Assembly (NCBI GenBank): GCA_913062655.1
Contig: CAJXXO010000019.1
Span: 1-18,147, forward strand
DNA: 18,147 nt
Source of the DNA: an uncultured Bacteroidota bacterium
GTDB lineage: Bacteria; Bacteroidota; Bacteroidia; Chitinophagales; S012-47
Reading direction: 5' to 3'
A model generated the notes under the pieces. That model was not told the DNA's origin and did no database searches. It saw only the letters and a list, made by a program, of their open reading frames with translations. The position numbers and the translations under genes were made by a program. Positions within the stretch are counted from its first letter, which is position 1; every line of letters begins with the position of its first letter. Shown here piece by piece: positions 1 to 7,977 of the stretch.

Positions 1-120
1 ACAGCCATTGTTATCAGCATAGGCGTGCAGCTCTTCATCATCATACTGTTGAAGAAGGTGTATGCCACCCTGGGCACGGAAGACCTGGATGATTTGAACA
101 CCACAGATCATATCGACTAA
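1..120 (+). CDS. mrpC: MrpC (MnhC) subunit of Na+/H+ antiporter, 3' end only
   Basis: This is the last 39 codons of an open frame that enters from the left edge and stops with TAA at 118-120. The peptide begins TAIVISIGVQLFIIILLKK, a hydrophobic final helix, and ends in an acidic tail, LGTEDLDDLNTTDHID. The 'TAIVI' opening of the last helix is typical of MrpC/MnhC, a NuoK-like three-helix subunit. The assignment also rests on position, because mrpD follows after a single base, as expected for the mrpABCDEFG order. The subunit would sit in the inner membrane next to MrpD. The start and most of the protein lie outside the window. Confidence 0.85.
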   Translation, partial: TAIVISIGVQLFIIILLKKVYATLGTEDLDDLNTTDHID

Positions 121-121
121 C

Positions 122-1636
122 GTGAGCCCTACCGACATACCGCTTATTGTTCTCCCACTGTGGATACTGCTGGCAGCGTTTGTCTTTTGCACGCTCTTTT
201 GGAAATATGTGAAGGTGCAGGCCGGTATTGCTATTACTGCGGTATCGCTTTACCTGGTGGCAGCAGTGACCCTCCTGTTGGCGGTTGATCAGCAGGGAAT
301 ACTGGTGGTGCAGGTCGGTGACTGGCCGGCTCCATTTGGTATCACGCTGGTGGCCGACTTGTTTGCGGCCATCATGTTGGTGATATCCGCCATTGTTGCC
401 TTTGCCGTACTGCTGTATTCCTTTCAGGATATTCCTGACGCCCTGCGGCAAAAGGGGTTTTATCCCGTGCTGCTGGTGATGATGTTTGGTGTCAGCGGCT
501 CCTTCCTGACGGGGGACATCTTCAACCTGTACGTTTGGTTTGAGGTGATGCTGGTCGCCTCTTTTGTGTTGATGGTGTTGGGCAATACCAAAGGGCAACT
601 GGAAGGGGCGGTGAAATATGTGATCATCAGTTTTATCGCCTCCGGCTTTCTGTTGACCGGTACAGCCATACTCTACAAATTGACCGGTACGCTCAATATG
701 GCTGACCTGGCGCAGGCGATAGCCCGCCACCCGAACCAGGAATTGATCACGGTGGCATCGGTCTTTTTCCTGGTAGGCTTTGGGATCAAAGCCGCACTTT
801 TCCCCTTCTTTTTCTGGCTACCGGCCTCTTATCCCACCCCACCTACGACCATCGTGGCGGTGATGGCCGGTTTGTTGACAAAGGTTGGGGTGTATGCCCT
901 TATTCGGTACTACACGTTGCTATTCACGTACGACCTCTCCGCTACCCATAGCGTCTTGCTCATTATTGCTGGATTTACCATGTTTTTTGGGGTATTGGGA
1001 GCCATTGCACAGCAAGACATGAAGAAGATACTCTCCTTTCACATCGTAAGTCAGATCGGTTACATGGTGATGGGGCTGGCCTTCTTCACGCCTTTGGCTA
1101 TTGCCGGTGCCATTTTCTATATCGTTCACCATATACTGGTGAAGACCAATCTGTTTCTGATCAGTGGCATTGTGCAGAAGACACAGGGGCATAATTTGCT
1201 GCGGCAGTTAGGGGGTGTGTATGACCGGTATCCGTTTTTGACCTTTTTGTTTGTGTTATCGGCCTTTTCGCTGGCAGGTATTCCGCCCCTCTCGGGCTTT
1301 TGGGGTAAATTCATTTTGGCGAAGGCAGGTTTGGAGGTTCAGCAATACTTTTTGGTGGCCGTTTCGCTGCTTACGGGGCTACTGACCCTGTTTTCAATGA
1401 CCAAGATATGGAAGGCGGTTTTTTGGTCTTCGGCACCCGAGGCGGAGCAGGCTACTGCCGGGTCCGCAGTTCCGCTGAGGCGCTACTACCTGCTTATGGC
1501 AGCTTCAGTTTTTTTGGCGCTTTGTACGCTTTTTCTGAGTTTGTATCCGGATCTGTTTATTGACCTATCCAATCGGGCAGCGGAACAGTTGATGGACCCA
1601 CAACAGTATATTCAAGCCGTACTCCCTAATAAGTAA
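122..1636 (+). CDS. mrpD: MrpD (MnhD) proton-translocating antiporter subunit
   Basis: A 504-residue polytopic membrane protein of the NuoL/M/N-like proton-antiporter family, about the usual MrpD length, with roughly 14 hydrophobic segments. The ion-path residues expected for the family are visible: Glu141 in NLYVWFEVML, Lys223 in GFGIKAALFPFFFWLPASYP, and a further Lys341 in HHILVKTNLFLISG. It works with the other Mrp subunits to exchange cytoplasmic Na+ for H+ across the inner membrane. The start is GTG at 122, one base after the mrpC stop, and there is no clear Shine-Dalgarno sequence. MrpA and MrpD are related, but the size of this protein and the order C-D-E-F-G point to MrpD. Confidence 0.95.
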   Translation: MSPTDIPLIVLPLWILLAAFVFCTLFWKYVKVQAGIAITAVSLYLVAAVTLLLAVDQQGILVVQVGDWPAPFGITLVADLFAAIMLVISAIVAFAVLLYSFQDIPDALRQKGFYPVLLVMMFGVSGSFLTGDIFNLYVWFEVMLVASFVLMVLGNTKGQLEGAVKYVIISFIASGFLLTGTAILYKLTGTLNMADLAQAIARHPNQELITVASVFFLVGFGIKAALFPFFFWLPASYPTPPTTIVAVMAGLLTKVGVYALIRYYTLLFTYDLSATHSVLLIIAGFTMFFGVLGAIAQQDMKKILSFHIVSQIGYMVMGLAFFTPLAIAGAIFYIVHHILVKTNLFLISGIVQKTQGHNLLRQLGGVYDRYPFLTFLFVLSAFSLAGIPPLSGFWGKFILAKAGLEVQQYFLVAVSLLTGLLTLFSMTKIWKAVFWSSAPEAEQATAGSAVPLRRYYLLMAASVFLALCTLFLSLYPDLFIDLSNRAAEQLMDPQQYIQAVLPNK

Positions 1637-1641
1637 CGAAC

Positions 1642-2148
1642 ATGATCATTCTGCTCAACATATTGATCGCGGTGTTTCTGACCTGGTTTAGCCAGCAGAG
1701 CTATGCGAGTCTGCCCAACACCGGCTTTGGTACAATTGCCCTTTTTGCGGCCTGGTACACGGCCTTATGGTTGTTTTCCTTTTTCTACAACAAAGCGGCC
1801 TTTTACAAAGCCCCTAAAATCGGGGTGTTGATCCTGTTTTACCTGAAGGAATTATTTGTCGCCTCGCTATGGGTCGCCTACGATGTGTTAACCCCGAAGG
1901 ATCACATGCGACCGGCTGTGATCGCCATTCCGCTGGAGGCGGAAACTGACCTGGAGATCACGCTGCTGGCCAACTTTATCACCCTGACGCCAGGCACCTT
2001 GAGTATCGATATATCGAAAGACCGGAAAACGCTATTTATCCATAATGTGTACCTCGAATCTGATGATTTGGACAAGGTGCGTAAGCAGATTAAGAACGGT
2101 TTTGAGAAGAAAATTTTGGCCATTACCCGAAACGCCTCCCGCTCATGA
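1642..2148 (+). CDS. mrpE: MrpE (MnhE) antiporter subunit
   Basis: A 168-residue protein with two or three N-terminal membrane helices (about residues 1-75) and a small cytoplasmic domain. The MNHE-family signature is clear: the stretch YLKELFVASLWVAYDVL, then NFITLTPGTLSIDIS, then KTLFIHNVY. MrpE is a non-antiporter subunit needed for assembly or full activity of the Mrp complex in characterised systems. It starts 5 bases after mrpD, and its last bases overlap mrpF in an ATGA junction (2145-2148), which suggests translational coupling. Confidence 0.94.
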   Translation: MIILLNILIAVFLTWFSQQSYASLPNTGFGTIALFAAWYTALWLFSFFYNKAAFYKAPKIGVLILFYLKELFVASLWVAYDVLTPKDHMRPAVIAIPLEAETDLEITLLANFITLTPGTLSIDISKDRKTLFIHNVYLESDDLDKVRKQIKNGFEKKILAITRNASRS

Positions 2149-2432
2149 GCTTTTTTACCATCAGCAGCTATATCGCTATCGGTATCATCAGTTTCAGTAT
2201 GGTATTGACGCTGATCCGGTTTGTGAAAGGGCCAAGTCTGCCAGACCGCGTTATTTCTCTGGATGTATTTTCGGCCAACTTGTTGGTGTTTTTGGCCGTG
2301 TATTCCGTACTGGCAGGGGAGGTGACTTACCTGAATGTGGCGCTGCTCATGTCGCTGGTAATCTTTGTCGGTACTATGACATTCGCCTATTACCTCGTTC
2401 AAAAACGCTACAAGCACAAAGACGATGATTAA
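2145..2432 (+). CDS. mrpF: MrpF (MnhF) antiporter subunit
   Basis: A 95-residue protein with three transmembrane helices, the usual size and topology of MrpF. The hallmark segment after the first helix, RFVKGPSLPDRVISLDVF, carries the conserved Pro-Asp-Arg and a second Asp (Asp34 and Asp40). The C-terminus is short and charged (KRYKHKDDD). The start codon overlaps the mrpE stop as ATGA, and its 3' end overlaps mrpG by 8 bases, so these subunits are probably translated in a coupled way. MrpF has been linked to Na+ and bile-salt efflux in other bacteria; here it is assigned only as a complex subunit. Confidence 0.94.
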   Translation: MSFFTISSYIAIGIISFSMVLTLIRFVKGPSLPDRVISLDVFSANLLVFLAVYSVLAGEVTYLNVALLMSLVIFVGTMTFAYYLVQKRYKHKDDD

Positions 2433-2787
2433 TGAAATAGTAAGCGGGCTGCTGATGCTGATTGGCGCATTGTTCATGTTGATCTCATCGATTGGCATGA
2501 TCAGGCTGCCCGACTTTTATACGCGCAATTCCGCCAGTACCAAAGCGGTGGTGTTGGGCGTATTGTTGATCCTGATAGGGGTCGGGGTCTATTACAATGA
2601 TATCATGATCTTCATTGAGATTTTTGCTATTCTCTTTTTCATTTTCCTGATCTCCCCATTAGCTGCGCACATCGTATCTCGTGCTGCGGTAATCAATAGG
2701 GTAGCGTTTTGGAACAAGACGGAATTGGAAGACCTGGAGCAATATGAGATTGATGACGAGGCACCGGGGGAAGATCCACAATTGTAA
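2425..2787 (+). CDS. mrpG: MrpG (MnhG) antiporter subunit
   Basis: A 120-residue protein with three predicted membrane helices and the family signature GMIRLPDFYTRNSASTKAVV, which corresponds to the RLPD-YTR-ATKA core of MrpG/PhaG. The C-terminal tail is acidic (DLEQYEIDDEAPGEDPQL). The ATG at 2425 lies inside the end of mrpF and overlaps it by 8 bases. This is the last gene of the Mrp operon; about 25 bases after its stop lies a hairpin shared with the gene cluster that converges from the other strand. Confidence 0.94.
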   Translation: MINEIVSGLLMLIGALFMLISSIGMIRLPDFYTRNSASTKAVVLGVLLILIGVGVYYNDIMIFIEIFAILFFIFLISPLAAHIVSRAAVINRVAFWNKTELEDLEQYEIDDEAPGEDPQL

Positions 2788-2811
2788 TCCTACTATAGAA
2801 CTAAAGACCGT

Positions 2812-2847
2812 AAAAAAACCCCGACTCTTTTGAATTGGGGCTTTTTA
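2812..2847. terminator. Bidirectional terminator between mrpG and the T9SS protein gene
   Basis: Read on the minus strand, a 9-position stem (CCCCAATTC and GAGTCGGGG, one A/C mismatch) encloses an AAAA loop and is followed by seven T. On the plus strand the A-run and CCCC pair with GGGG and TTTTT, so it can also stop mrp transcription. It lies between two convergent genes, where a shared terminator is expected. The GAGTCGGGGTTTTTT arm is identical to the arms at 10101 and 12606. Confidence 0.8.
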
Positions 2848-2866
2848 GTCCAGTTATATAGGTGAA

Positions 2867-5800
2867 CTATCGCTGAATTACAACCGGGTAGGTTTGTGCC
2901 TGCCCACCCCATTGCACGACTACGAAGTATAGCCCCGCAGCATAAGACTCCAGCGGGAGCTGCCAAAGCTGCTTACCACTAACCTGGTCATAAGTCCAAC
3001 GACTGAGGGTAATGCCTACCGCATTTTGAATGGAGAGATGTACCTGCTCTACCGGAGGTAATGTAGCCTCAACGAAGAGGGTTTGTTTGGCCGGATTCGG
3101 GTATACAGCAATAGAAGCCGCTTCCTTGCCTGACAAACCAGTCGGAACCACGGTTGTCTCTGCATCGGGGGTGACCACCGGATCAAACGGAGGCTCTTCC
3201 ACATTACCCACATTGTCATAGGCGATGGAGTAAAACTTATAGTTCTGGTCGATGGCTCCGCTGAAGGTGGCGCTTGTGTAGCTCACACCCTTCTTCCAGA
3301 TGTAACTGAAGGTGTCATTGACGATCACATACACATCGTAATCCATGATACCGGCATGGTCGTCTGTGCCTTGCCAGCTAACCGTAAACTGAGTCGCTGC
3401 TGTCTGAGCCGGCAGGTCGTCCACCTTACTTGTGGGCGCTTCCTGGTCCACCGTATTCAACCAGACCGGGGTGTAGATGGGCTTGTTGGCATCAAAGTAA
3501 ATGGCGGCATCGTTTTCGATGCGATCGAGGTGCTGCAATGATGCCTTGGGCTCTACCAGAAACTGCACAAAGCCTTCACCTTCGGGTGAATTAATATTCG
3601 GAGGTAAGAATCCATCAAATGGATTATCGACTAGCTTCAGTGTATCCGGTTCCAGGCTGGCATAGTAGACACTAAGCACACCAGAAGCGGTATCGAGCTG
3701 ACCGAGAACACGGACAACCGTATTTCGATCAGGACGCAGATCCACATCTGCGACAAACTGACTGCCATACTGATCCAACACCGAGACCACCGTATCCCCA
3801 AATCCAAACTGCAAGAACTGCAGCGTGCTGAGATCATAGGCTTGCTTATCGAGGGTATCGAGGATGAGCACTTCATTGGCTGGTGCGGTAGCGGTATCGG
3901 CATTCCCGAAGTAGATGGCATAGACCATGGGCTCAGTACCGATGATGTAGTTATCTGATGAAAAGCCAACGGGCCCAACTTTTATATTAGGATCAAATGA
4001 TCCAACTACGTTGTTCGGTTTGCGCTTTTTAGGCCGAGGGTTACATGCGCCTGGACCACAACTACTTGAAGCACTATTAAGAGATGAGGCTGCTCCGGCT
4101 ACCTGCATACCTAAACCTAGCGCCAGCCCAACAGGTGCAGTGGTACAACCTAAAAATGCTCCGGCTAAACTAGTAGCCAGGTTTACTGCCCCACCACCCG
4201 GTCCACCTGCGGCCGTTTCTCCAATCGCACACCCCAGATCAAAAAGACCTATGCCGCAACCCACAACGGGAAGGATGCTTAAAATATCCAGCGCGCACTG
4301 CGCACAACCAGGTAGGCCTGTGCAGTTAGAACGGAATGTACTATCCAACAATGCCTGGTCCAACATGGGAGTCGACAGGTAATAAACAACTTCTGATTGT
4401 CCCAACTCAGTTGGTTTATAGGCAAAGGTGTAGGACTGCACCTCACCCGGACGTAGCCAGGGGATGTAGAATGCCCCAAACATGGTGGTGTCGTTATTGA
4501 AGGTGTCAATAAACGTAGAGAAGTGGGGCATTGAATCATATACGCCTTGCGGCAGCGAGTCCTGGTGTTTGCCGGAGATGTTGGTGAGTTCGCTCGATAC
4601 AGGGGCCTTGATGTACAATGGCACACCATAAGCGCCTACATTGCCCTTGTTGCCGATGAATACCGTGGTAGTCACTTTACGGTTGATCAACATCGCAGAG
4701 GGAGCGGCTATCTCCAGCCAAAGCTCCGGTCCCACACTCTGCTCTAACGTGATGGCATCAAACAACGTATCAGACCGACCACTCGAACCGGTAACTACAG
4801 CATGATAAGTACCCACCGGATTACCGCGAAACTTGAACACGGGTCGTAAATGCGTACCACCCAGATAGGTGTACGAAGTCGCATCAATAGCTGGTGAGCC
4901 GGCACGGATGAGGCGGATGGTACTCTGCGAGTCCAGGGCAGCTCCGAATAGGTCGGCTAATAGCACACCTTCATTGGCGTGTACCGCTGGCATCATGTCT
5001 GCAATACCTCTCACCACTACCTCCTGGACCAAAGTATCTGCCCCACAGGGGTTTTTAGCGATCAGTTGTGCATCATAGATCCCGGGTATGTAGTTGTGTA
5101 CGGGATTGATCGACAGGGTATCCTGTGTACCATCGCCAAAGTCCCAGGCCGCTCGCATTTGGTACTCCGATGTGTTGGTGAAAAACACCCGATTACGACT
5201 TACAGCAGTAGAAAAAGCTGCCTTGGGGCCATACATGGTACAGACATCAAAAGCGCGCTGAATATTGTGGCTCCAACGGCCTTCCTCGTTTCGGGCTCGC
5301 ATACCCAATCGGTAACTGCCAACCAGTAAGGTATCCGTGTTGACTATGACATTAGAGTCCAGGTCAGTAGCAGGGGTAACCGATATTAGCGTCTCATTCC
5401 CAAATCCTGCGTCCGTATCGATATAGTATTCCAGATCAGTGATGCGTAAATCTCTTACGGTATCATCGATCCAACCTTTTGCAGCACGATAATGACTCCA
5501 TACGCCCTTATCGTCCCGCGCCCGCAGGTAGTAGGTATAAGGTCCAGCCGACAGGGTATCGGTAGTCAAGCTTGGCTGTAAGTCCAGTGTATCAGTAGCG
5601 CCTAGGGAGAATACATTGCCCTGACCTACACCTGGATCAGTATTCGCAAACCATTCCCAGCCTTGCACCTGCGAAGGATAGTAGTCGTCTAGGTGGATAG
5701 TACGACTCAGGTAATGACTCCAGGCACCATTGCGGCTGCGTACGCGTGTGTACACCTGGTGTTTTCCTGCTAGTGTATCTGTGGTGATACCGGGATTAAT

Positions 5801-6184
5801 GGCAAGACTGTCTAATGCGTTGACGCTTACGACTTGGCCATTGGCAGCACCCGGATCCTGGTCTACAAACCATTCCCAGTCTGTGATAGGTTGTGCTTGG
5901 CCTACCGTATCGATCCACATGGGAAAGGTAAGGTAGTGACTGGGTGCTCCACTGGAGTCGATCACGCGCAGATGCAACAAATGTCTGCCGGGAGGTAAAC
6001 CATTGGCGACTATGGAAAAACTTTGATCCAATGAGTCGATAGGGTTAACAGCTACAATGGTTCCTTGCCCACTCGTGGGTATCGCATCCCAGAAGTATTC
6101 CACGCTATTTACTTGCTGCGCAAGCGCAAGAGGATACCACCCTATCCAGCAGAGTATAAGCCAACAAATTGTTTTCGCCCTCAT
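2867..6184 (-). CDS. Large T9SS-secreted protein: tandem repeats, PKD domain, Cys/Gly-rich segment, type A sorting domain
   Basis: A 1105-residue secreted or surface protein of unknown function. I chose the ATG at 6184, seven bases after the upstream stop, because it gives a clean signal peptide (about residues 1-22, ending PLALA before QQ); a TTG at 6208 would add eight residues. Domains: four tandem ~74-residue repeats at about 26-316, each starting like WEWFVDQDPG and ending near a WSHY motif; a PKD domain at about 317-392 (WDFGDGTQDTL); a beta-rich region at about 480-600; a hydrophobic Cys/Gly-rich segment at 621-714 followed by a basic PRPKKRK stretch; a DPNIKVGP-led domain at about 731-910, common in large Bacteroidota surface proteins; a fibronectin-III-like domain at about 916-1002; and a T9SS type A sorting domain at about 1025-1105 (VYPNPAKQTLFVE ... 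AAGLYFVVVQ). Export across the outer membrane by T9SS is therefore well supported. An adhesin or matrix role is inference only. It follows the beta-helix gene in the same transcription unit. Confidence 0.9.
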   Translation of the reverse strand: MRAKTICWLILCWIGWYPLALAQQVNSVEYFWDAIPTSGQGTIVAVNPIDSLDQSFSIVANGLPPGRHLLHLRVIDSSGAPSHYLTFPMWIDTVGQAQPITDWEWFVDQDPGAANGQVVSVNALDSLAINPGITTDTLAGKHQVYTRVRSRNGAWSHYLSRTIHLDDYYPSQVQGWEWFANTDPGVGQGNVFSLGATDTLDLQPSLTTDTLSAGPYTYYLRARDDKGVWSHYRAAKGWIDDTVRDLRITDLEYYIDTDAGFGNETLISVTPATDLDSNVIVNTDTLLVGSYRLGMRARNEEGRWSHNIQRAFDVCTMYGPKAAFSTAVSRNRVFFTNTSEYQMRAAWDFGDGTQDTLSINPVHNYIPGIYDAQLIAKNPCGADTLVQEVVVRGIADMMPAVHANEGVLLADLFGAALDSQSTIRLIRAGSPAIDATSYTYLGGTHLRPVFKFRGNPVGTYHAVVTGSSGRSDTLFDAITLEQSVGPELWLEIAAPSAMLINRKVTTTVFIGNKGNVGAYGVPLYIKAPVSSELTNISGKHQDSLPQGVYDSMPHFSTFIDTFNNDTTMFGAFYIPWLRPGEVQSYTFAYKPTELGQSEVVYYLSTPMLDQALLDSTFRSNCTGLPGCAQCALDILSILPVVGCGIGLFDLGCAIGETAAGGPGGGAVNLATSLAGAFLGCTTAPVGLALGLGMQVAGAASSLNSASSSCGPGACNPRPKKRKPNNVVGSFDPNIKVGPVGFSSDNYIIGTEPMVYAIYFGNADTATAPANEVLILDTLDKQAYDLSTLQFLQFGFGDTVVSVLDQYGSQFVADVDLRPDRNTVVRVLGQLDTASGVLSVYYASLEPDTLKLVDNPFDGFLPPNINSPEGEGFVQFLVEPKASLQHLDRIENDAAIYFDANKPIYTPVWLNTVDQEAPTSKVDDLPAQTAATQFTVSWQGTDDHAGIMDYDVYVIVNDTFSYIWKKGVSYTSATFSGAIDQNYKFYSIAYDNVGNVEEPPFDPVVTPDAETTVVPTGLSGKEAASIAVYPNPAKQTLFVEATLPPVEQVHLSIQNAVGITLSRWTYDQVSGKQLWQLPLESYAAGLYFVVVQWGGQAQTYPVVIQR

Positions 6185-6191
6185 AGTTGCC

Positions 6192-7268
6192 TTATTCTGC
6201 ACCACCAACAGCTTTCACCCGAACGGAAGCATTGTTGCCGACCTCCAGGATCACATTGTCCAAAATAAGGTCGAGCATGCGTGGAATGCCTGCGGGCTCC
6301 AGGTAGTTGCGGAAGGGGTAATTGCCACCATGGACACCTAACATACCCCCATCAGAGGCTCCGGTTGCGCCCGGACTGCCGGGGGCACAGCGATAATCGT
6401 TGTCAAAGGCGAAGGCCGGGTTGTTTACATTCGGTATCTGTAAAAATTGGGGGTCAGTGTTGTCGATGTTTGCGGTTCCAGGCAGCACGGGTAGGGTATT
6501 ACCCGCACTGAAGGTGAGATTATGATTCCAGATACAATTGTTGCAACCGCCTTGAAAGTTGACAGCGGGATTAGTGACCCAGATGATGTTGTTTTGCAGA
6601 AGGACATCATTATTGGCATTGCCCCAAGTTATTCCGCCAAATAGATAGCCTGGATTGCGATGGATAATGATGTTATTTATGAGCGAAATAGTGCCATTAA
6701 AATTGTTGAACATCCGGGTGTTGTTCGAAGAGCTGGATCGGGTATAGATAATGTTATTTCGAAAAGAGAAATTGAAGGCGTTATTATGCAGTTGGATAAC
6801 AGCACATCCTCCACAAGTCGTACTTTCATCAATCAAGTTCCCCTCTATAAGCCATCCAGATGAGGGATAACTCATTTGTATTATTGTTCTGCCAAATAAA
6901 TAGTTTCTTTGGAGGGTGATACCATTTACATTGTTATTCGTTGTTTGAATTCTACTGATTTGCAGTCCAGTTAAAATGCTGTTACTAGCATTGGAGCTTG
7001 TAAATCGCAGGTATTCGATTTTGGCTACATTTCTATCTTCTGGATAGTAACCCGGTCCGATCAGAACCAGTCTTTTGCCAAGATCTACTTGTCCATAGGA
7101 GGTTACGGAAGGTTGAATCATAACCGTATCACCGTTAGTGGCGGCACTTATTGCAGCACTGACAGTGCTGTAGGGTGCACCCGCACCAGGCGTATTATCT
7201 ACAACAAGGACAGCTGCTTGCGACAATTGAAAAGCCACTAGGGCCAGCAAAAGAGACAGGTATTTCAT
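6192..7268 (-). CDS. Exported right-handed parallel beta-helix protein
   Basis: A 358-residue protein with a signal peptide (MKYLSLLLALVAFQLSQA, cleavage near residue 18). The opening VVDNTPGAGAPYSTVSAAI followed by GDTVMIQP is the usual start of pectate-lyase-like parallel beta-helix folds. The centre (about 85-260) repeats short N-rich, hydrophobic turns such as LLQNNIIW and FRNNIIYT, as expected for beta-helix rungs. Two cysteine pairs (CGGC and CNNC) could form disulfides outside the cytoplasm. Near the C-terminus a SDGGMLGVHGG motif and a short beta tail follow, but there is no obvious T9SS sorting domain. Catalytic residues of a lyase are not identifiable, so no enzymatic role is assigned; carbohydrate binding or a structural surface role is possible. 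The T9SS gene starts only 7 bases after its stop, so the two are almost certainly co-expressed. Confidence 0.85.
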   Translation of the reverse strand: MKYLSLLLALVAFQLSQAAVLVVDNTPGAGAPYSTVSAAISAATNGDTVMIQPSVTSYGQVDLGKRLVLIGPGYYPEDRNVAKIEYLRFTSSNASNSILTGLQISRIQTTNNNVNGITLQRNYLFGRTIIQMSYPSSGWLIEGNLIDESTTCGGCAVIQLHNNAFNFSFRNNIIYTRSSSSNNTRMFNNFNGTISLINNIIIHRNPGYLFGGITWGNANNDVLLQNNIIWVTNPAVNFQGGCNNCIWNHNLTFSAGNTLPVLPGTANIDNTDPQFLQIPNVNNPAFAFDNDYRCAPGSPGATGASDGGMLGVHGGNYPFRNYLEPAGIPRMLDLILDNVILEVGNNASVRVKAVGGAE

Positions 7269-7286
7269 AGCTCGAAAGTTTGAGCT
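7269..7286. promoter_or_regulatory. Palindrome directly adjoining the beta-helix gene start codon
   Basis: The arms AGCTC (7269-7273) and GAGCT (7282-7286) are perfect inverted repeats, and the bases between them (GAAAGTTT) can add further A-T pairs and a G/T pair around an AG centre. The element touches the ATG of the minus-strand beta-helix gene. It could form a hairpin in the leader that limits ribosome access, or act as an operator. It is not a terminator because no T-run follows. The function is inferred from placement only. Confidence 0.35.
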
Positions 7287-7344
7287 TGAAAAGTAGGTTT
7301 CACACTTTTAAGAAGTATGGAGGAAAACCACCAATTTTAACTGT

Positions 7345-7977
7345 TTACTCCAGTAGGCCTCGTTCAATGGCCGCTTTTACCAACCCGGCCGTATTGCGTA
7401 CGCCTAGCTTTTGGATCAAATTGAGTCGATGGGTTTCTGCAGTGGATGGGCTGATAAAAAGGCGTTCTGCGATCTCATTGGTGGTGCACTCCTCCAGTAT
7501 CAACTGAAGCACCTCTTTTTCTCTGCGGGTGAGCTTGGGGTGGTTTGCTTTTGATGCAGTAGATGAGGCAGCCTGTTTCATCAGCTCCTGCAGTGCCTGG
7601 TGCAGGTAGGTGCCACCGCCATTAACCGTTTGGATGGCTTTGGTCAACTCAGTACCATCTACAGTTTTCAGCAGATAGCCACTGGCGCCTCGTTGCAACA
7701 GGCTGTGGATATAGCTGGCTTGATCGAAAGACGACAAGCCCAGTACTTTTAATCCAGGGTACCGGCCTACAATTTGTTCGCACAAATCAATGCCTGACCT
7801 ATCCGGAAGCCGGATATCAAGGAGCAGTACATCCGGAATGGTTTCTTCCAACTTTGTTAAGGTATCTGCTGCCGTTTGGGCGGTCCAGACCACCTCAATA
7901 TCCGGTATGGGTGTCAGGACGTCCTGCAGGCCACGGATTACCACCGGGTGATCATCGGTGATGGCGAGCTGGATCAT
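7345..7977 (-). CDS. NarL/LuxR-family response regulator
   Basis: A 210-residue two-component transcription factor of usual length. The receiver domain (about 1-120) has the acidic pair Asp8/Asp9 (TDDHP), phospho-acceptor Asp54 (LLLDIRLPDRSG), Ser82 in the switch position and Lys104 (GYLLK). A LuxR-type helix-turn-helix fills about 148-207 (LTRREKEVLQLI, TNEIAERLFISPSTAETH). Phosphorylation by the adjacent kinase would activate DNA binding. Its start overlaps the kinase stop as ATGA (7974-7977), so the pair is translationally coupled. The next gene on the same strand, the beta-helix protein, begins 76 bases downstream with no terminator between, which makes the two secreted genes natural candidate targets. 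Confidence 0.95.
   Translation of the reverse strand: MIQLAITDDHPVVIRGLQDVLTPIPDIEVVWTAQTAADTLTKLEETIPDVLLLDIRLPDRSGIDLCEQIVGRYPGLKVLGLSSFDQASYIHSLLQRGASGYLLKTVDGTELTKAIQTVNGGGTYLHQALQELMKQAASSTASKANHPKLTRREKEVLQLILEECTTNEIAERLFISPSTAETHRLNLIQKLGVRNTAGLVKAAIERGLLE

Noticed and set aside
41..730. A 229-codon minus-strand open frame opposite mrpC/mrpD
   Set aside because: The product is rich in His/Gln and low in hydrophobic order, as expected for the antisense of a membrane protein; mrpD on the plus strand explains the region.
6185..6208. TTG start at 6208 for the large T9SS protein
   Set aside because: It would overlap the beta-helix gene and put eight extra residues before the signal peptide. 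The ATG at 6184 gives a normal signal sequence.
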